A stretch of DNA of 64,000 bases from Pseudomonas sp. C2B4 (GTDB taxonomy: Bacteria > Pseudomonadota > Gammaproteobacteria > Pseudomonadales > Pseudomonadaceae), in contig NZ_JABFMU010000017.1 of assembly GCF_013359695.1 (NCBI RefSeq), positions 1 to 64,000 of the forward strand, read 5' to 3'. The notes below the pieces were generated by a model. The model saw only the letters and a list, made by a program, of their open reading frames with translations, did not search any database and had not been told where the DNA came from. A program made the position numbers and the translations under genes. Of this stretch, positions 41,340-50,026 are shown one piece after another; the stretch's first letter is position 1, and each line of letters starts with the position of its first letter.

Positions 41340-42269
41340 GGGTAAGCAATCATCAATTAATCCGCGTGAAGCCAGAAACCCTGCGATGTAATCGATAAAC
41401 GCCAACACCTTGGCCGTGGCCCGCCGATGGCTGGGGTACACCGCCAGAATGTGCGGACCGAAGGTGTCCGGGTCGATGTCGTAGTCGGCCATCACCCGTA
41501 CCAGTCGTCCGTCGGCCAGATACGGCGCGGCACTCCACAATGGCGTGTGCAGCAGCCCGCGTCCGGCCAGGGCGTTGGCCAGCAACAGATCGTAATTGTC
41601 GCTGCGCAAACGTGGCGACCGGGGCTGCGGCAGGCTCAAGCGCTGGCCGTCGCGCTCGGCCCACCAGAACTCGCGGCTGAGCAACGGATGGCGATACAGC
41701 AACCATTCGTGCTCATCGAGGGTCTGCGGGGTGACCGGCAGCCCTTTACGCGCCAGATACTCGGGGCTGCCGCACAGCGCCAGGCGATTGCTGCCGACGA
41801 CACGAGCGATCAGTCCCGGCAAATTGTCATGGCCTTCGCGCAAGGCCAGGTCGTAGCCGCTTTCCAGCAGATTGACGAAGTCGTCGCACAGATCCACTTG
41901 CAGGTTGATCTGCGGGTATAGCTCAAGAAAGCCGCCACACACCTGATCGAGAAAAGCCTGCCCGTAGGCCAGTGGCGCAGTGATTTTCAGGCTGCCGCGC
42001 AGACCGTGCTGCAATTGCTCGATTTCCTCGCCGGCCTCGTCCAGTCGCTGCAGCACCTGGCGTGCGGTTTCCAGATAGAGCCTTCCTGATTCCGTCAGCG
42101 CAATCCGCCGGGTGCTGCGCTCGAACAGGCGCGCGCCGAGTTCCGCCTCCAGGTGATTGACCGCTTTGGTCAGGGCCGACGGGGTCTTGCCCAATTGCTC
42201 GGCGGCGCGACTGAAACTGCCCAGTTGCGCCGTGACCACGAACATTTTCAGTGCACCCAACTTGTCCAT
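41334..42269 (-). CDS. LysR-family regulator
   Basis: A 311-residue LysR protein of the single-signature AaeR/DmlR-like group: HTH LGSFSRAAEQLGKTPSALTKAVNHLEAELGARLFERSTRRIALTESG (about 16-62), then an effector domain (LKITAPLAYGQAFL). ATG 42269 (MDKLGALKMF) has GGAAAA 9 bases upstream. It is divergent from the secreted amidohydrolase across about 100 bases, its most likely target. Confidence 0.9.
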   Translation of the reverse strand: MDKLGALKMFVVTAQLGSFSRAAEQLGKTPSALTKAVNHLEAELGARLFERSTRRIALTESGRLYLETARQVLQRLDEAGEEIEQLQHGLRGSLKITAPLAYGQAFLDQVCGGFLELYPQINLQVDLCDDFVNLLESGYDLALREGHDNLPGLIARVVGSNRLALCGSPEYLARKGLPVTPQTLDEHEWLLYRHPLLSREFWWAERDGQRLSLPQPRSPRLRSDNYDLLLANALAGRGLLHTPLWSAAPYLADGRLVRVMADYDIDPDTFGPHILAVYPSHRRATAKVLAFIDYIAGFLASRGLIDDCLPL

Positions 42270-42372
42270 ATTTTTTCCATTCAGGCAAAAACGTTTTTCG
42301 CGAGCGAGGCGTTCTGCGGCCCGCGACAAGCCACTACTCTGGCCATCAGACGCAATAACAAGGAAACATTCA

Positions 42373-44115
42373 ATGAAAAGATTCATCCCGAATCTATTGA
42401 TGGCCGCCATAAGTTTTGCCTCGTTGGAAGCCATGGCAGCCACGGATCTGGTGTTGTTCAACGGCAAGATTTTCACCGCTGACCGTAGTCAGCCCAAGGT
42501 TCAGGCCTTGGCGATACAGGACGGTAAAGTGCTGCAAGTCGGTAGCGATGCGCAGATCAAGGCCTTGATCGAGGCGGACACCCGCGTCATCGACCTGGGC
42601 GGCAAGACCTTGATGCCCGGCCTGGTCGACAGCCACTCCCACGCCATTTTCGGTGGACTGGAAATGGTCTCGGCCAACATGGAAGACGAGGTGGTCGACC
42701 TCGACGAACTGGAAAAACGCCTGCGCGCCTGGCGTGACGACGGCAAGGCCCGGCACGGCGATGTGTTGAGCGTGGCCGGCATGAGCTCGGCCTACTGGGC
42801 GCAGTCAGAAGCCTTGGGCAAAAAGTTTAACAGCAGCGAGTGGGCCAGCGTGCCCGTCGTCTTTACTGGCAGCGACCACCACACGGCCTGGGCCAACGAC
42901 GTGATGCTCAAGCGCGCCGGTGTCGATGCCGCGCTGATCAAATCGTTGCCGGCGGCTGAAGACGGCACCATTGGCAAGCTGAAGGACGGCAGGCCCAATG
43001 GCTTTCTGGTCGACGCCGGCTGGGACCGGGTCGCCTCGAAAATGCCGGCACCGAGTGCCGCCGACATGCTCAAGGCCGCGCAAACCGCCGTGCGTTACAA
43101 CAACAGCCTTGGCATCACCGCGTGGATGGACCCCGCCGCCAATGCCGCCCCCGGTGAACCGGTGTTCGCCCTCAAGCCCACGGAAAAAACCGTCGGCGTG
43201 TTGCCCGTGTACAAGGCGCTCTCCGAAAACGGCGGCATGACCGCCCACGTCGCCGCGCTGCTGGTGGCCAACCCGAAAAGTGTGCCGGCCGATCTCGATA
43301 CGCTCGACAAAGTCCGACAGCAGTTTCAGGGCGTCCCCAACCTGACCCTGCCGGGCGTCAAGATCTTCGCCGATGGCGTGATCGAATACCCGGCGCAGAG
43401 CGCTGCGATGATCGACCCTTACAGCAACTCGCACAAACAGGGCGAACTGTTGATCGATCCGAAGCACTTCGGAGAGCTGGTCAGCGCCATCGATCAAAGG
43501 GGCTGGCTGGTGCACATTCATGCCATCGGTGATCGTGCCGTGCGCGAGTCCCTGAACGGCATCGAACAGGCGCGCAAGGATCGTCAGAGCGGCGTGACCC
43601 ACTCCATCACCCACCTGCAAATGGTCAACCCGAAGGAATTCGCCCGCTTCAAACCGCTCGACGTGATCGCCTCGATGCAACTGCTCTGGGCCAGCGCCGA
43701 CGACTACACCACGGACATGATCAAGCCTTACGTGAGCGCCCTGGCGTTCCGCTACCAGTACCCGGCGCACTCGCTGCTCAAACAGGGCGCCACCCTCGCC
43801 GGGGCCAGCGACTGGCCGGTGTCTTCACCCAACCCGTGGAACGCCATGGCCCAGGCGATCACCCGTGACGGTCCGCTGGGCGTGCTCAACGCCGACGAAC
43901 GCCTGGACCGCGAAACCATGTTCTACGCCTACACCCTCAACGCCGCCCGCACCATCGGCCTGGACCAACAAATCGGTTCGCTGAGCGCTGGCAAACAGGC
44001 CGACTTCATCGTGCTCGACCGCGATGTGTTCAGCGTCGACAACAAAGCCCTGCACGACACCCAGGTGCTGCAGACCTGGTTCGCCGGTCGCCAGGTTTAC
44101 GCACCAACCCTCTAG
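42373..44115 (+). CDS. exported YtcJ-like amidohydrolase
   Basis: A 580-residue metal-dependent hydrolase of the YtcJ/N-substituted formamide deformylase (amidohydrolase_3) group. The signal peptide is residues 1-22 (EAMA-AT), so it acts in the periplasm. Metal motifs are LVDSHSHAIFGG (about 84-95), WLVHIHAIGDRAVRESL (about 378-394) and SITHLQM (about 416), with ASDWPVSSPNPW (about 478) near the end. AAGGAA precedes the ATG. It is regulated, by position, by the divergent LysR. A REPIN separates it from the porin-like gene, which may take up its substrate or product. Confidence 0.88.
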   Translation: MKRFIPNLLMAAISFASLEAMAATDLVLFNGKIFTADRSQPKVQALAIQDGKVLQVGSDAQIKALIEADTRVIDLGGKTLMPGLVDSHSHAIFGGLEMVSANMEDEVVDLDELEKRLRAWRDDGKARHGDVLSVAGMSSAYWAQSEALGKKFNSSEWASVPVVFTGSDHHTAWANDVMLKRAGVDAALIKSLPAAEDGTIGKLKDGRPNGFLVDAGWDRVASKMPAPSAADMLKAAQTAVRYNNSLGITAWMDPAANAAPGEPVFALKPTEKTVGVLPVYKALSENGGMTAHVAALLVANPKSVPADLDTLDKVRQQFQGVPNLTLPGVKIFADGVIEYPAQSAAMIDPYSNSHKQGELLIDPKHFGELVSAIDQRGWLVHIHAIGDRAVRESLNGIEQARKDRQSGVTHSITHLQMVNPKEFARFKPLDVIASMQLLWASADDYTTDMIKPYVSALAFRYQYPAHSLLKQGATLAGASDWPVSSPNPWNAMAQAITRDGPLGVLNADERLDRETMFYAYTLNAARTIGLDQQIGSLSAGKQADFIVLDRDVFSVDNKALHDTQVLQTWFAGRQVYAPTL

Positions 44116-44130
44116 CAGCACTGTTTTCCC

Positions 44131-44210
44131 TGTGGGAGCCAGCCTGCTGGCGATTGCGGTCTGACATTCAACGTTTATGTACCGCTATCGCTGGCAAGCC
44201 AGCTCCCACA
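44131..44210. repeat. REPIN, GCCAGC variant
   Basis: Inverted pair TGTGGGAGCCAGCCTGCTGG and its complement, a third core type (GCCAGC...GCTGGC) in this window. Confidence 0.9.
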
Positions 44211-44253
44211 GGTTTCCTTGCGCCCCAAAACAATCACAATAACGGGACTTCAC

Positions 44254-44991
44254 ATGAAAGCCTTGACCCTGCTCGCCCTCGGTTCCTTGAGTCTGCTGCC
44301 CTTGAGCAGCCAGGCCGTGCCCTTGAACGATGATTTCGCCCTGCTGCTGGACGTGACCCTGGCCAGCGACTACCGCACCCGCGGCATCTCGCAGACCCAG
44401 AACGACCCTGCGGTGCAAGGCGCCATGACCCTTGCCCACAGCAGCGGCCTGTACCTGGGCGCGTGGAGCTCCAACGTCGACTTCGGCGGCGGCCTGAAAA
44501 CCCGCCAGGAAATCGACTACTACGCCGGTTGGCTGTGGCAGGCCACCGATGAGGTCAGCCTTGATGTCGGTTATCTCAAATACAGTTACCCAAGAGAGAG
44601 CCAGTTCAATCAGAGCGAGGTCTACGGCATTCTCAGCCTCTATGGCGTGAAGCTCGCGGCCTATTATTCCGACGATGCGCCGGGCGTCGACAGCCAGCAA
44701 AACTCGCTCTACAGCTACGTCGGGTACGAGACCGAGCTGCCCTACGACATCGGCCTGAAACTGCGCTACGGCTTGATGGACTTCAAGGACCCGCACCTGT
44801 ATTCAAGCTCGGGCCAGGCCGAGGATTCGTACCGCGAATGGGAGGTCAAGCTGACCCATGAACTGGCCGGCGTGATGCTGGGGCTGAGCTACATCGACAC
44901 CGATCTGTCGAAGAGCCAGTGCCTGGGCAACTGGGGGTTTGATGATGTGTGCAGCGCCACCGTGGTGGCGAGTGTCAGCAAGTCCTTCTAA
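44254..44991 (+). CDS. TorF-family outer-membrane porin-like protein
   Basis: A 245-residue outer-membrane beta-barrel of the TorF/TIGR02001 family. The signal peptide is residues 1-23 (SSQA-VP). Family hallmarks are VTLASDYRTRGISQTQNDPAVQG, LYLGAWSSNVDFG and EIDYYAGWLW; alternating aromatic strands end in VASVSKSF with the C-terminal Phe expected for a barrel. It may pass the product or substrate of the preceding amidohydrolase; this rests on adjacency only. Confidence 0.85.
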   Translation: MKALTLLALGSLSLLPLSSQAVPLNDDFALLLDVTLASDYRTRGISQTQNDPAVQGAMTLAHSSGLYLGAWSSNVDFGGGLKTRQEIDYYAGWLWQATDEVSLDVGYLKYSYPRESQFNQSEVYGILSLYGVKLAAYYSDDAPGVDSQQNSLYSYVGYETELPYDIGLKLRYGLMDFKDPHLYSSSGQAEDSYREWEVKLTHELAGVMLGLSYIDTDLSKSQCLGNWGFDDVCSATVVASVSKSF

Positions 44992-45006
44992 CCACCACTG
45001 CCCCCC

Positions 45007-45095
45007 TGTGGGAGCGAGCCTGCTCGCGAAAGCGGCAGCACATTCGACATTAATTTGTCTGACCTGCCGCCTTCGCGAGCAGGCTCGCTCCCACA
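45007..45095. repeat. REPIN
   Basis: Inverted pair of TGTGGGAGCGAGCCTGCTCG REPs between the convergent porin and DUF971 genes. Confidence 0.92.
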
Positions 45096-45101
45096 TTAGT
45101 T

Positions 45102-45389
45102 TTACGCCGTTTCGAGTCCGAGTTGTGCCAGATAGGCCCACGGATAGATCCCCCGTTCATGCCCGTCACTGAACACCAGTTGCACGCCATAACCCTGTGC
45201 GTTCAATTCGATCACGCAAACCCGGTCATCGACCAACGGCGTCATCCCCCGCAGCCGAAACGCCCGGCACTGCGAACACGGACACTGCCGGCGCAACTCG
45301 GCATGCCCCAGCACCTGCTCGCGGCCATCCGGCCATTGCAGGCGCAGTTGCTGCTGGCTGCGCGAATTGCCCACCGCCAGCGGGTTCAT
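45102..45389 (-). CDS. DUF971 protein
   Basis: A 95-residue DUF971 domain (also the N-terminal part of gamma-butyrobetaine hydroxylases; the family is linked to Fe-S/ApbC-type functions, but its role is unsettled). The pattern is LRLQWPDGREQVLGHAELRRQCPCSQCRA, then a C-terminal VQLVFSDGHERGIYPWAYL. The CPCSQC Cys cluster could bind metal. The start overlaps the HEAT gene stop by 4 bases. It is the last gene of the AprBA-like/ABC cluster. Confidence 0.85.
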   Translation of the reverse strand: MNPLAVGNSRSQQQLRLQWPDGREQVLGHAELRRQCPCSQCRAFRLRGMTPLVDDRVCVIELNAQGYGVQLVFSDGHERGIYPWAYLAQLGLETA

Positions 45390-46348
45390 TGCAGTTGGCT
45401 CAAGGCAATGCGCACGGCCTTGCGCACTTCCGGGTCGCCGTCGTCTTGCGCAGCCTGCAACGCTGCGATGGCGCCTTTATCGTTCAATTCTCCGAGCGCC
45501 AGCGCGGCTTCCTTGCGCAGGTTGCTGATGCGGTGGCCGAGGGTTTCGATCAGCTCATCAAGGGCCGGGGCGTAGCGCAAGCGACCGAGGCTGCGGGTGG
45601 CGCGCAGGCGGACTTGCCAGTAATCGTCAGCCAAGGCAGCGATCAGTGCGGGGCCTGCGTCGCAATGGCCGACCTTGCCCAAGGTGGTCGCGGCCTCTTC
45701 GCGCACTTGCCAGGCTTGGTCCTGCAAGGCCTGGCGCAACGCCGGCAGCACCTGTGCATCGCAAGCCAGGCCCAAGGCCCCGGTCGCAGCGCGGCGGACT
45801 TCGGTGTCCGGATCATCGCTGGCCAGGCGCGCCAGAGCCGGCAGCGCATCGAGCTGCTTGAGCCAACCCAGCACACCGACCGCTTCACGCCGGACATTGG
45901 CGTCCTCGTCGCTCAGCGCCAACACGGCTGCCGGGGCGGCCTCGGTATAGCGCAACTCACGCAACGCCCTGTACGCGGCAATGCGCACGCCGATGTCGGC
46001 ATGCCCGGTCCACGGCAGAATCACCCTCCCCGCTGCTTCACTCTTGAGCAGACTGAGGCTTTGCGCGGCGGCGGCTCGCACCGCTTCGGCGGGATCGGTC
46101 AGGGCCTGGCACAACGCTTCGACCACGGGCTCATCTTCCCAGGCCTCCAGCAATCGCGCGGCTTCGGCGCGGACCTCGGCGACCGGATCTTCAGACAGAC
46201 GATCCACCAACCACAGCAGGCCGTCCGGCTCCTCCAGATCGGCCAGTTCGATCAGCGCAATGCGGCGCACGCCGGCATCCTCATCGGTCAGGCGCGGTTG
46301 CAGGGCAAGAATGTCATCGTTATCGGTTACATCGAATAGAGAGGTCAT
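45386..46348 (-). CDS. HEAT-repeat protein
   Basis: A 320-residue all-helical solenoid of about ten HEAT/PBS-lyase-like repeats of about 31 residues with the pattern DEDAxVRRxAxxxLxxL (for example SEDPVAEVRAEAARLLEAW, DPDTEVRRAATGALGLA, DDYWQVRLRATRSLGRL). No catalytic motif is seen, so it is likely a scaffold or an assembly factor. It overlaps the upstream ATPase gene and the downstream DUF971 gene by 4 bases each. HEAT proteins of this kind often accompany cofactor-attachment or redox systems, which suits the flavoprotein/ferredoxin of this cluster. Confidence 0.85.
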   Translation of the reverse strand: MTSLFDVTDNDDILALQPRLTDEDAGVRRIALIELADLEEPDGLLWLVDRLSEDPVAEVRAEAARLLEAWEDEPVVEALCQALTDPAEAVRAAAAQSLSLLKSEAAGRVILPWTGHADIGVRIAAYRALRELRYTEAAPAAVLALSDEDANVRREAVGVLGWLKQLDALPALARLASDDPDTEVRRAATGALGLACDAQVLPALRQALQDQAWQVREEAATTLGKVGHCDAGPALIAALADDYWQVRLRATRSLGRLRYAPALDELIETLGHRISNLRKEAALALGELNDKGAIAALQAAQDDGDPEVRKAVRIALSQLQ

Positions 46349-47193
46349 AGGGCAAATCGCGGCAGTTGGTTTTCTGGGGGAAGTCCGAGAGGGTTCAGGC
46401 GTGGCAACTGCCGACCGTCTTCGTGACGCAGTAATTCGAGGCAGTGACGCTTCAAGCGGGAGAACTCGTGGCTCGTCACCAGTTCGGTGGTGCGTGGCCG
46501 GGGGAAATCCAGGCGCAGGTCTTCGATGATCCGCCCGGGGCGCGGGCTCATGACCAGCAGGCGATCGGCGAGGAACAAGGCTTCGTCGATGTCATGGGTG
46601 ACGAACACCACGGTGGTGCGAATCCGCGTCCAGATGTCGAGCAGCAGTTCCTGCATGTTCAGGCGGGTCAAGGCATCGAGGGCGCCGAACGGCTCGTCCA
46701 TCAGCAACAGGCGTGGTCGATTGACCAGCACCCGCGCAATTTCCACCCGCTGCTGCATGCCGCCGGACAGTTGATTCGGCCAGCGATCGGCAAAGCCCTC
46801 AAGACCGACCAGAGCGAGGATTTCATCGGCGGCCCGGTGCCGCTCGACCTTGCCGATGCCACGCATTTTCAGGCCGAAGGCGACGTTGTCGCGCACCGTG
46901 CGCCAGGGAAACAGCGTGTGTTGCTGGAACACCATGCCCCGTTGCGGCGACGGCCCTGCGACTACTGCGCCATCGACCTTGAGGCTGCCGGTGCGCGGTT
47001 GCAGGTGGCCGGCCAGCGCGCCGAGCAAGGTGGATTTGCCGCACCCGGACGGTCCGAGAATGCACACGAACTGGCCCGGTTCGATCTGGCAGTCGAGCCC
47101 CTGCACGGCTTCGAAGGCAGCACTGCCCTCGCCCAGGCTGATCGACAGGTCGCGAATATCGATACGCCCTTCAGGCTGTTGAAATACGCTCAT
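46345..47193 (-). CDS. ABC ATPase, nitrate/sulfonate/taurine type
   Basis: A 282-residue SsuB/TauB/NrtD-like ATPase: Walker A GPSGCGKST (about 45-53), Q-loop FQQHTLFPWRTVRDNVAFGL, signature LSGGMQQRVEIARVL, Walker B LLLMDEPFGALD and FVTHDIDEALFLADR. The C-terminus (DGRQLPRLNPLG) is slightly extended. The ATG/TGA junction with the permease overlaps by 1 base. Confidence 0.9.
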   Translation of the reverse strand: MSVFQQPEGRIDIRDLSISLGEGSAAFEAVQGLDCQIEPGQFVCILGPSGCGKSTLLGALAGHLQPRTGSLKVDGAVVAGPSPQRGMVFQQHTLFPWRTVRDNVAFGLKMRGIGKVERHRAADEILALVGLEGFADRWPNQLSGGMQQRVEIARVLVNRPRLLLMDEPFGALDALTRLNMQELLLDIWTRIRTTVVFVTHDIDEALFLADRLLVMSPRPGRIIEDLRLDFPRPRTTELVTSHEFSRLKRHCLELLRHEDGRQLPRLNPLGLPPENQLPRFAL

Positions 47194-47975
47194 CAGGCTT
47201 TTCCTCGCGGTCGGTGCCAGGGCGTGAACAACCCGCCCAGGCGCTTGATCAGCAGGCTGCTGCCCATCCCCAGGACGCCGATCAGCAACATGCCGACCAC
47301 GATGTCCGGATAGTTCTGGATGGTGTAGGACTCCCAGGTGTAATAGCCGATGCCGAACTGGCCGGAGATCATTTCCGCCGTGACCAGGCAGAACCAGGAG
47401 GTGCCCATGCCGATGGCCAGGCCGGTGATGATGCTCGGCGCGGCGCCCGGCAGAATCACCTCCAGCAGCATCGCCCGGCGCCCTGCCCCAAGGCTTTTCG
47501 CCGAGGCGATCAGCCGTGGATCGACGCCTTCGACGCCGTGCACGGTATTGAGCAGGATCGGGAACAAGGCGCCAGTGAAGGTAATGAACACCATCGACAG
47601 TTCCGACGACGGGAACATCAGGATCGCCAGCGGAATCCAGGCCACGGCCGGGATCGGGCGCAGCACTTCCAGCGGTGGCAGCAGCAGGTCTTCCGCCCAT
47701 TTCGAGCGGCCGATGGCCAGGCCCAACGCGATGCCGATGATCAGGGCCGCCAGATACCCGGCGAAGACACGGCCGAGGCTGCTGCTCAGGTGCTGGGCGA
47801 GTTTGCCGGAGTCGCCCAGGCCCAATGCCGCTTCGATGACGGCCAGCGGCGTCGGCACGTTGGCGAAGGTCACAAGGCCGAGGTTCCAGTGGTGACTGGC
47901 GGCGAGTTGCCAGAACAGCAGGCAGAGCAGCAGTGAGGCGGCTCGGGGGAGCCAGCGGTTTAATGATCGGTACAC
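47193..47975 (-). CDS. ABC permease, nitrate/sulfonate/taurine type
   Basis: A 260-residue permease with about six helices (first about 12-28) and the docking loop ASAKSLGAGRRAMLLEVILP. The GTG start at 47975 has GAGGAAG 5 bases upstream; a longer opening would run into the REPIN. It forms a homodimer channel in this family. It belongs with the ATPase downstream and the binding protein upstream, separated from the latter by a REPIN. Confidence 0.87.
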   Translation of the reverse strand: MYRSLNRWLPRAASLLLCLLFWQLAASHHWNLGLVTFANVPTPLAVIEAALGLGDSGKLAQHLSSSLGRVFAGYLAALIIGIALGLAIGRSKWAEDLLLPPLEVLRPIPAVAWIPLAILMFPSSELSMVFITFTGALFPILLNTVHGVEGVDPRLIASAKSLGAGRRAMLLEVILPGAAPSIITGLAIGMGTSWFCLVTAEMISGQFGIGYYTWESYTIQNYPDIVVGMLLIGVLGMGSSLLIKRLGGLFTPWHRPRGKA

Positions 47976-48000
47976 AATTCTTCCTCTCAACCTGGGCCCC

Positions 48001-48090
48001 TGTGGGAGCGAGCCTGCTCGCGAAAGCGGTGGGTCAGTCGACATCGATGTTGAATGTCGAACCGCATTCGCGAGCAGGCTCGCTCCCACA
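48001..48090. repeat. REPIN inside the ABC cluster
   Basis: Inverted pair of TGTGGGAGCGAGCCTGCTCG REPs between the binding-protein stop and the permease start. It could end or stabilise the upstream message and so set different levels for binding protein and permease. Confidence 0.92.
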
Positions 48091-48112
48091 GTGGGTTATG
48101 GTGTTTTGGGGG

Positions 48113-49519
48113 TTAGCGAGCGGCCACCGCCTGCGTGGTGGCATCGGTAAAGTCGAACACCTTGCCGCCCTGAGCCGTGGCGAACTGCTGGGCCTGGCCT
48201 TTGAGCAGAAACGCACTGAGTCGCCCTTTCGCATCACTGGCGAACCACGCCTGATCGGCCAGCAACTTGATCCCGCTGTCGCTCGCCTGGGCATACACCG
48301 CACGGATGTTCTTGCCTTCCTGCTTGAGGCTGGCCAATGCCGTGAACGCCGCTTCCGCCGACGCGTATTGGCGGACCTTCGGCTCGCCGCGCACCCAGAT
48401 TTCCGCCACATGACTGAAATCGGTGATGGCCTTGCCCGTCGAGGCATCCACCGCCTTGAGCGGCGTTTGCGCGTAGTTCGCCAGCTGCGCCGTGTAGTCC
48501 AGGTTCGAGGCCTTGAACGCGGCGCGGATGTACTGGTCGTCGATGAAGGTGTTCAGGTCGAGACCGCGATCGGCTTTCTTCAGCAACTTCAGGGTGTCGA
48601 TGGCGGTGCCGACGGCCTGGCGGTATTCCGGTTTCCAGCTCAGGTCGCGGGTCTGCACGCCCAGCGGGCCGTGGAACAGGTAGTTGACCTCGGCATCGAC
48701 CCCGGTGACCTTGGCGATCAGTTCGCTGTACTTCTCAGGCTCGGCGGCGAGCAACTGGTTGGCTTCGATGCTGGCGCGCAGGTAGGCGACGACGATTTCC
48801 GGGTACTTTTTCGCGTAGCCCTGATCCACAAGCGCCCCGTGGAAGGTCGGCGCCCCGGCCTGGGAGCCGTCGTAGATCTTGCGGGCGAAACCGCGGCTCG
48901 GGAACAGTTCGGCGAACGGCACGAAGTCGGCGTGGGCGTCGATCTTGCCGGCCTGCAACGCGGAACCGGCTACTTCCGGCGGCTGGGCGATGATATTCAC
49001 GTCCTTCTGCGGATCCCAGCCCTGGGCCGCGACCGCCCGCAACAACATGCCATGGGCGGTGGAGGCGAACGGCACGGAAATGGTCTTGCCCTTGAGCTCG
49101 GCCAGCGACTGCACGCCCGAAGCGCTCGGTACCACGATGCCGTTGCCGCTGCCCTTGGTGCTGCCCGACAGCACGCTGATGAACAGGCTGTGCTTGCCCG
49201 CAGCTTCGAACGCCACGCCGTTGAACGAGCCGGGGAAATCGGCCATGGCGCCAAAATCGAGTTTTCCGGCGACCATTTCGTTGGTCAGCGGCGCGCCGCT
49301 GGTGAAGTTCTTCCACTCCACCTCGTACTTGGCGTCCTTGTAGGGGCCGTCGTGGGGCAGATATCTGTCCAGCAGGCCCAGCTCGCGAATCAACAGGCCG
49401 CCAGCGGCGCAGTTGATGGTGGTGTCCTGGGTGCCGATGGCGATGCGGATGGTTTCGGCCGAGGCCGACAAGGTGAAGGAGGCCAGTACCAGACCGGCGA
49501 CAGCTGTACGCAAGAACAT
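48113..49519 (-). CDS. ABC substrate-binding protein with C-terminal NosL-like domain
   Basis: A 468-residue periplasmic protein. The signal peptide is residues 1-21 (SASA-ET). Residues 22-355 form an NMT1/SsuA-like binding domain (IRIAIGTQDTTINCAAGG, VAGKLDFGAMADFPGSF, ELKGKTISVPFASTAHGMLL). The last 108 residues (361-468) do not belong to that fold: GEPKVRQYASAEAAFTAL, NIRAVYAQ, KLLADQAWFASD, LSAFLLKGQAQQFATAQGGKVFDF resembles the beta-alpha-beta pattern of NosL, without its Cys/Met copper ligands. ATG 49519 has GGGGA upstream. Typical SsuA-type proteins have only about 320 residues. Confidence 0.82.
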   Translation of the reverse strand: MFLRTAVAGLVLASFTLSASAETIRIAIGTQDTTINCAAGGLLIRELGLLDRYLPHDGPYKDAKYEVEWKNFTSGAPLTNEMVAGKLDFGAMADFPGSFNGVAFEAAGKHSLFISVLSGSTKGSGNGIVVPSASGVQSLAELKGKTISVPFASTAHGMLLRAVAAQGWDPQKDVNIIAQPPEVAGSALQAGKIDAHADFVPFAELFPSRGFARKIYDGSQAGAPTFHGALVDQGYAKKYPEIVVAYLRASIEANQLLAAEPEKYSELIAKVTGVDAEVNYLFHGPLGVQTRDLSWKPEYRQAVGTAIDTLKLLKKADRGLDLNTFIDDQYIRAAFKASNLDYTAQLANYAQTPLKAVDASTGKAITDFSHVAEIWVRGEPKVRQYASAEAAFTALASLKQEGKNIRAVYAQASDSGIKLLADQAWFASDAKGRLSAFLLKGQAQQFATAQGGKVFDFTDATTQAVAAR

Positions 49520-49654
49520 GGGTGTTTCCCCTCGAATCATTTATAGGATGTTCGTCTCCGCCACGATCAGGGCGTGGTGGGAAACGAGGGGTGTTTTGAA
49601 GCGGGCGTCCGGGGGTGGCCGGATGGCTTTTTCGGTTGTCTGTCCTCGATTCAC

Positions 49655-49744
49655 TGTGGGAGCGAGCCTGCTCGCGAAGGCGTCCGGTCAGTCAATGGAG
49701 ATGTCGCCTGTGCTGGCCTCTTCGCGAGCAGGCTCGCTCCCACA
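49655..49744. repeat. REPIN
   Basis: Inverted pair of TGTGGGAGCGAGCCTGCTCG REPs between the ferredoxin stop and the binding-protein gene. The rest of the gap (49520-49654) holds the leader of the binding-protein gene; no promoter is obvious. Confidence 0.92.
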
Positions 49745-49755
49745 GGGACGGTGTT

Positions 49756-50001
49756 TCAGCGCAGGAGGTACGGGATATCCACTTTCACCGCCCCCGTCGG
49801 GCAGTCCTTTTCACAGGGCATGCAGTACCAGCATTCATCAAACGCCATGTAGGCCTTTTGCGTGGCCGGGTTGATCGCCAGCAGGTCCATCGGGCAAACG
49901 TCGACGCACACGGTGCAGCCTTTGTGGGCGATGCACAGGTCCTCGTCGACCGTGACCGGCGCGTTGGAGCGGAAAAAGATTTCCTGGGGTTGATAGGCCA
50001 T
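49756..50001 (-). CDS. AprB-like 2[4Fe-4S] ferredoxin
   Basis: An 81-residue ferredoxin with two cluster motifs: CIAHKGCTVCVDVCP (CX5CX2CX3CP, about 27-41) and CWYCMPCEKDCP (CX2CX2CX3CP, about 61-72). The layout and the ending TGAVKVDIPY resemble the first part of the APS reductase beta subunit (AprB). It lies 25 bases behind the flavoprotein gene, with which it presumably forms an alpha-beta redox pair in the cytosol. The start MAYQPQEIFF was chosen over an upstream frame that lies in the flavoprotein tail. Confidence 0.88.
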   Translation of the reverse strand: MAYQPQEIFFRSNAPVTVDEDLCIAHKGCTVCVDVCPMDLLAINPATQKAYMAFDECWYCMPCEKDCPTGAVKVDIPYLLR

Positions 50002-50026
50002 TTCGCGGTCTCTCCGTGGGTAAGGC

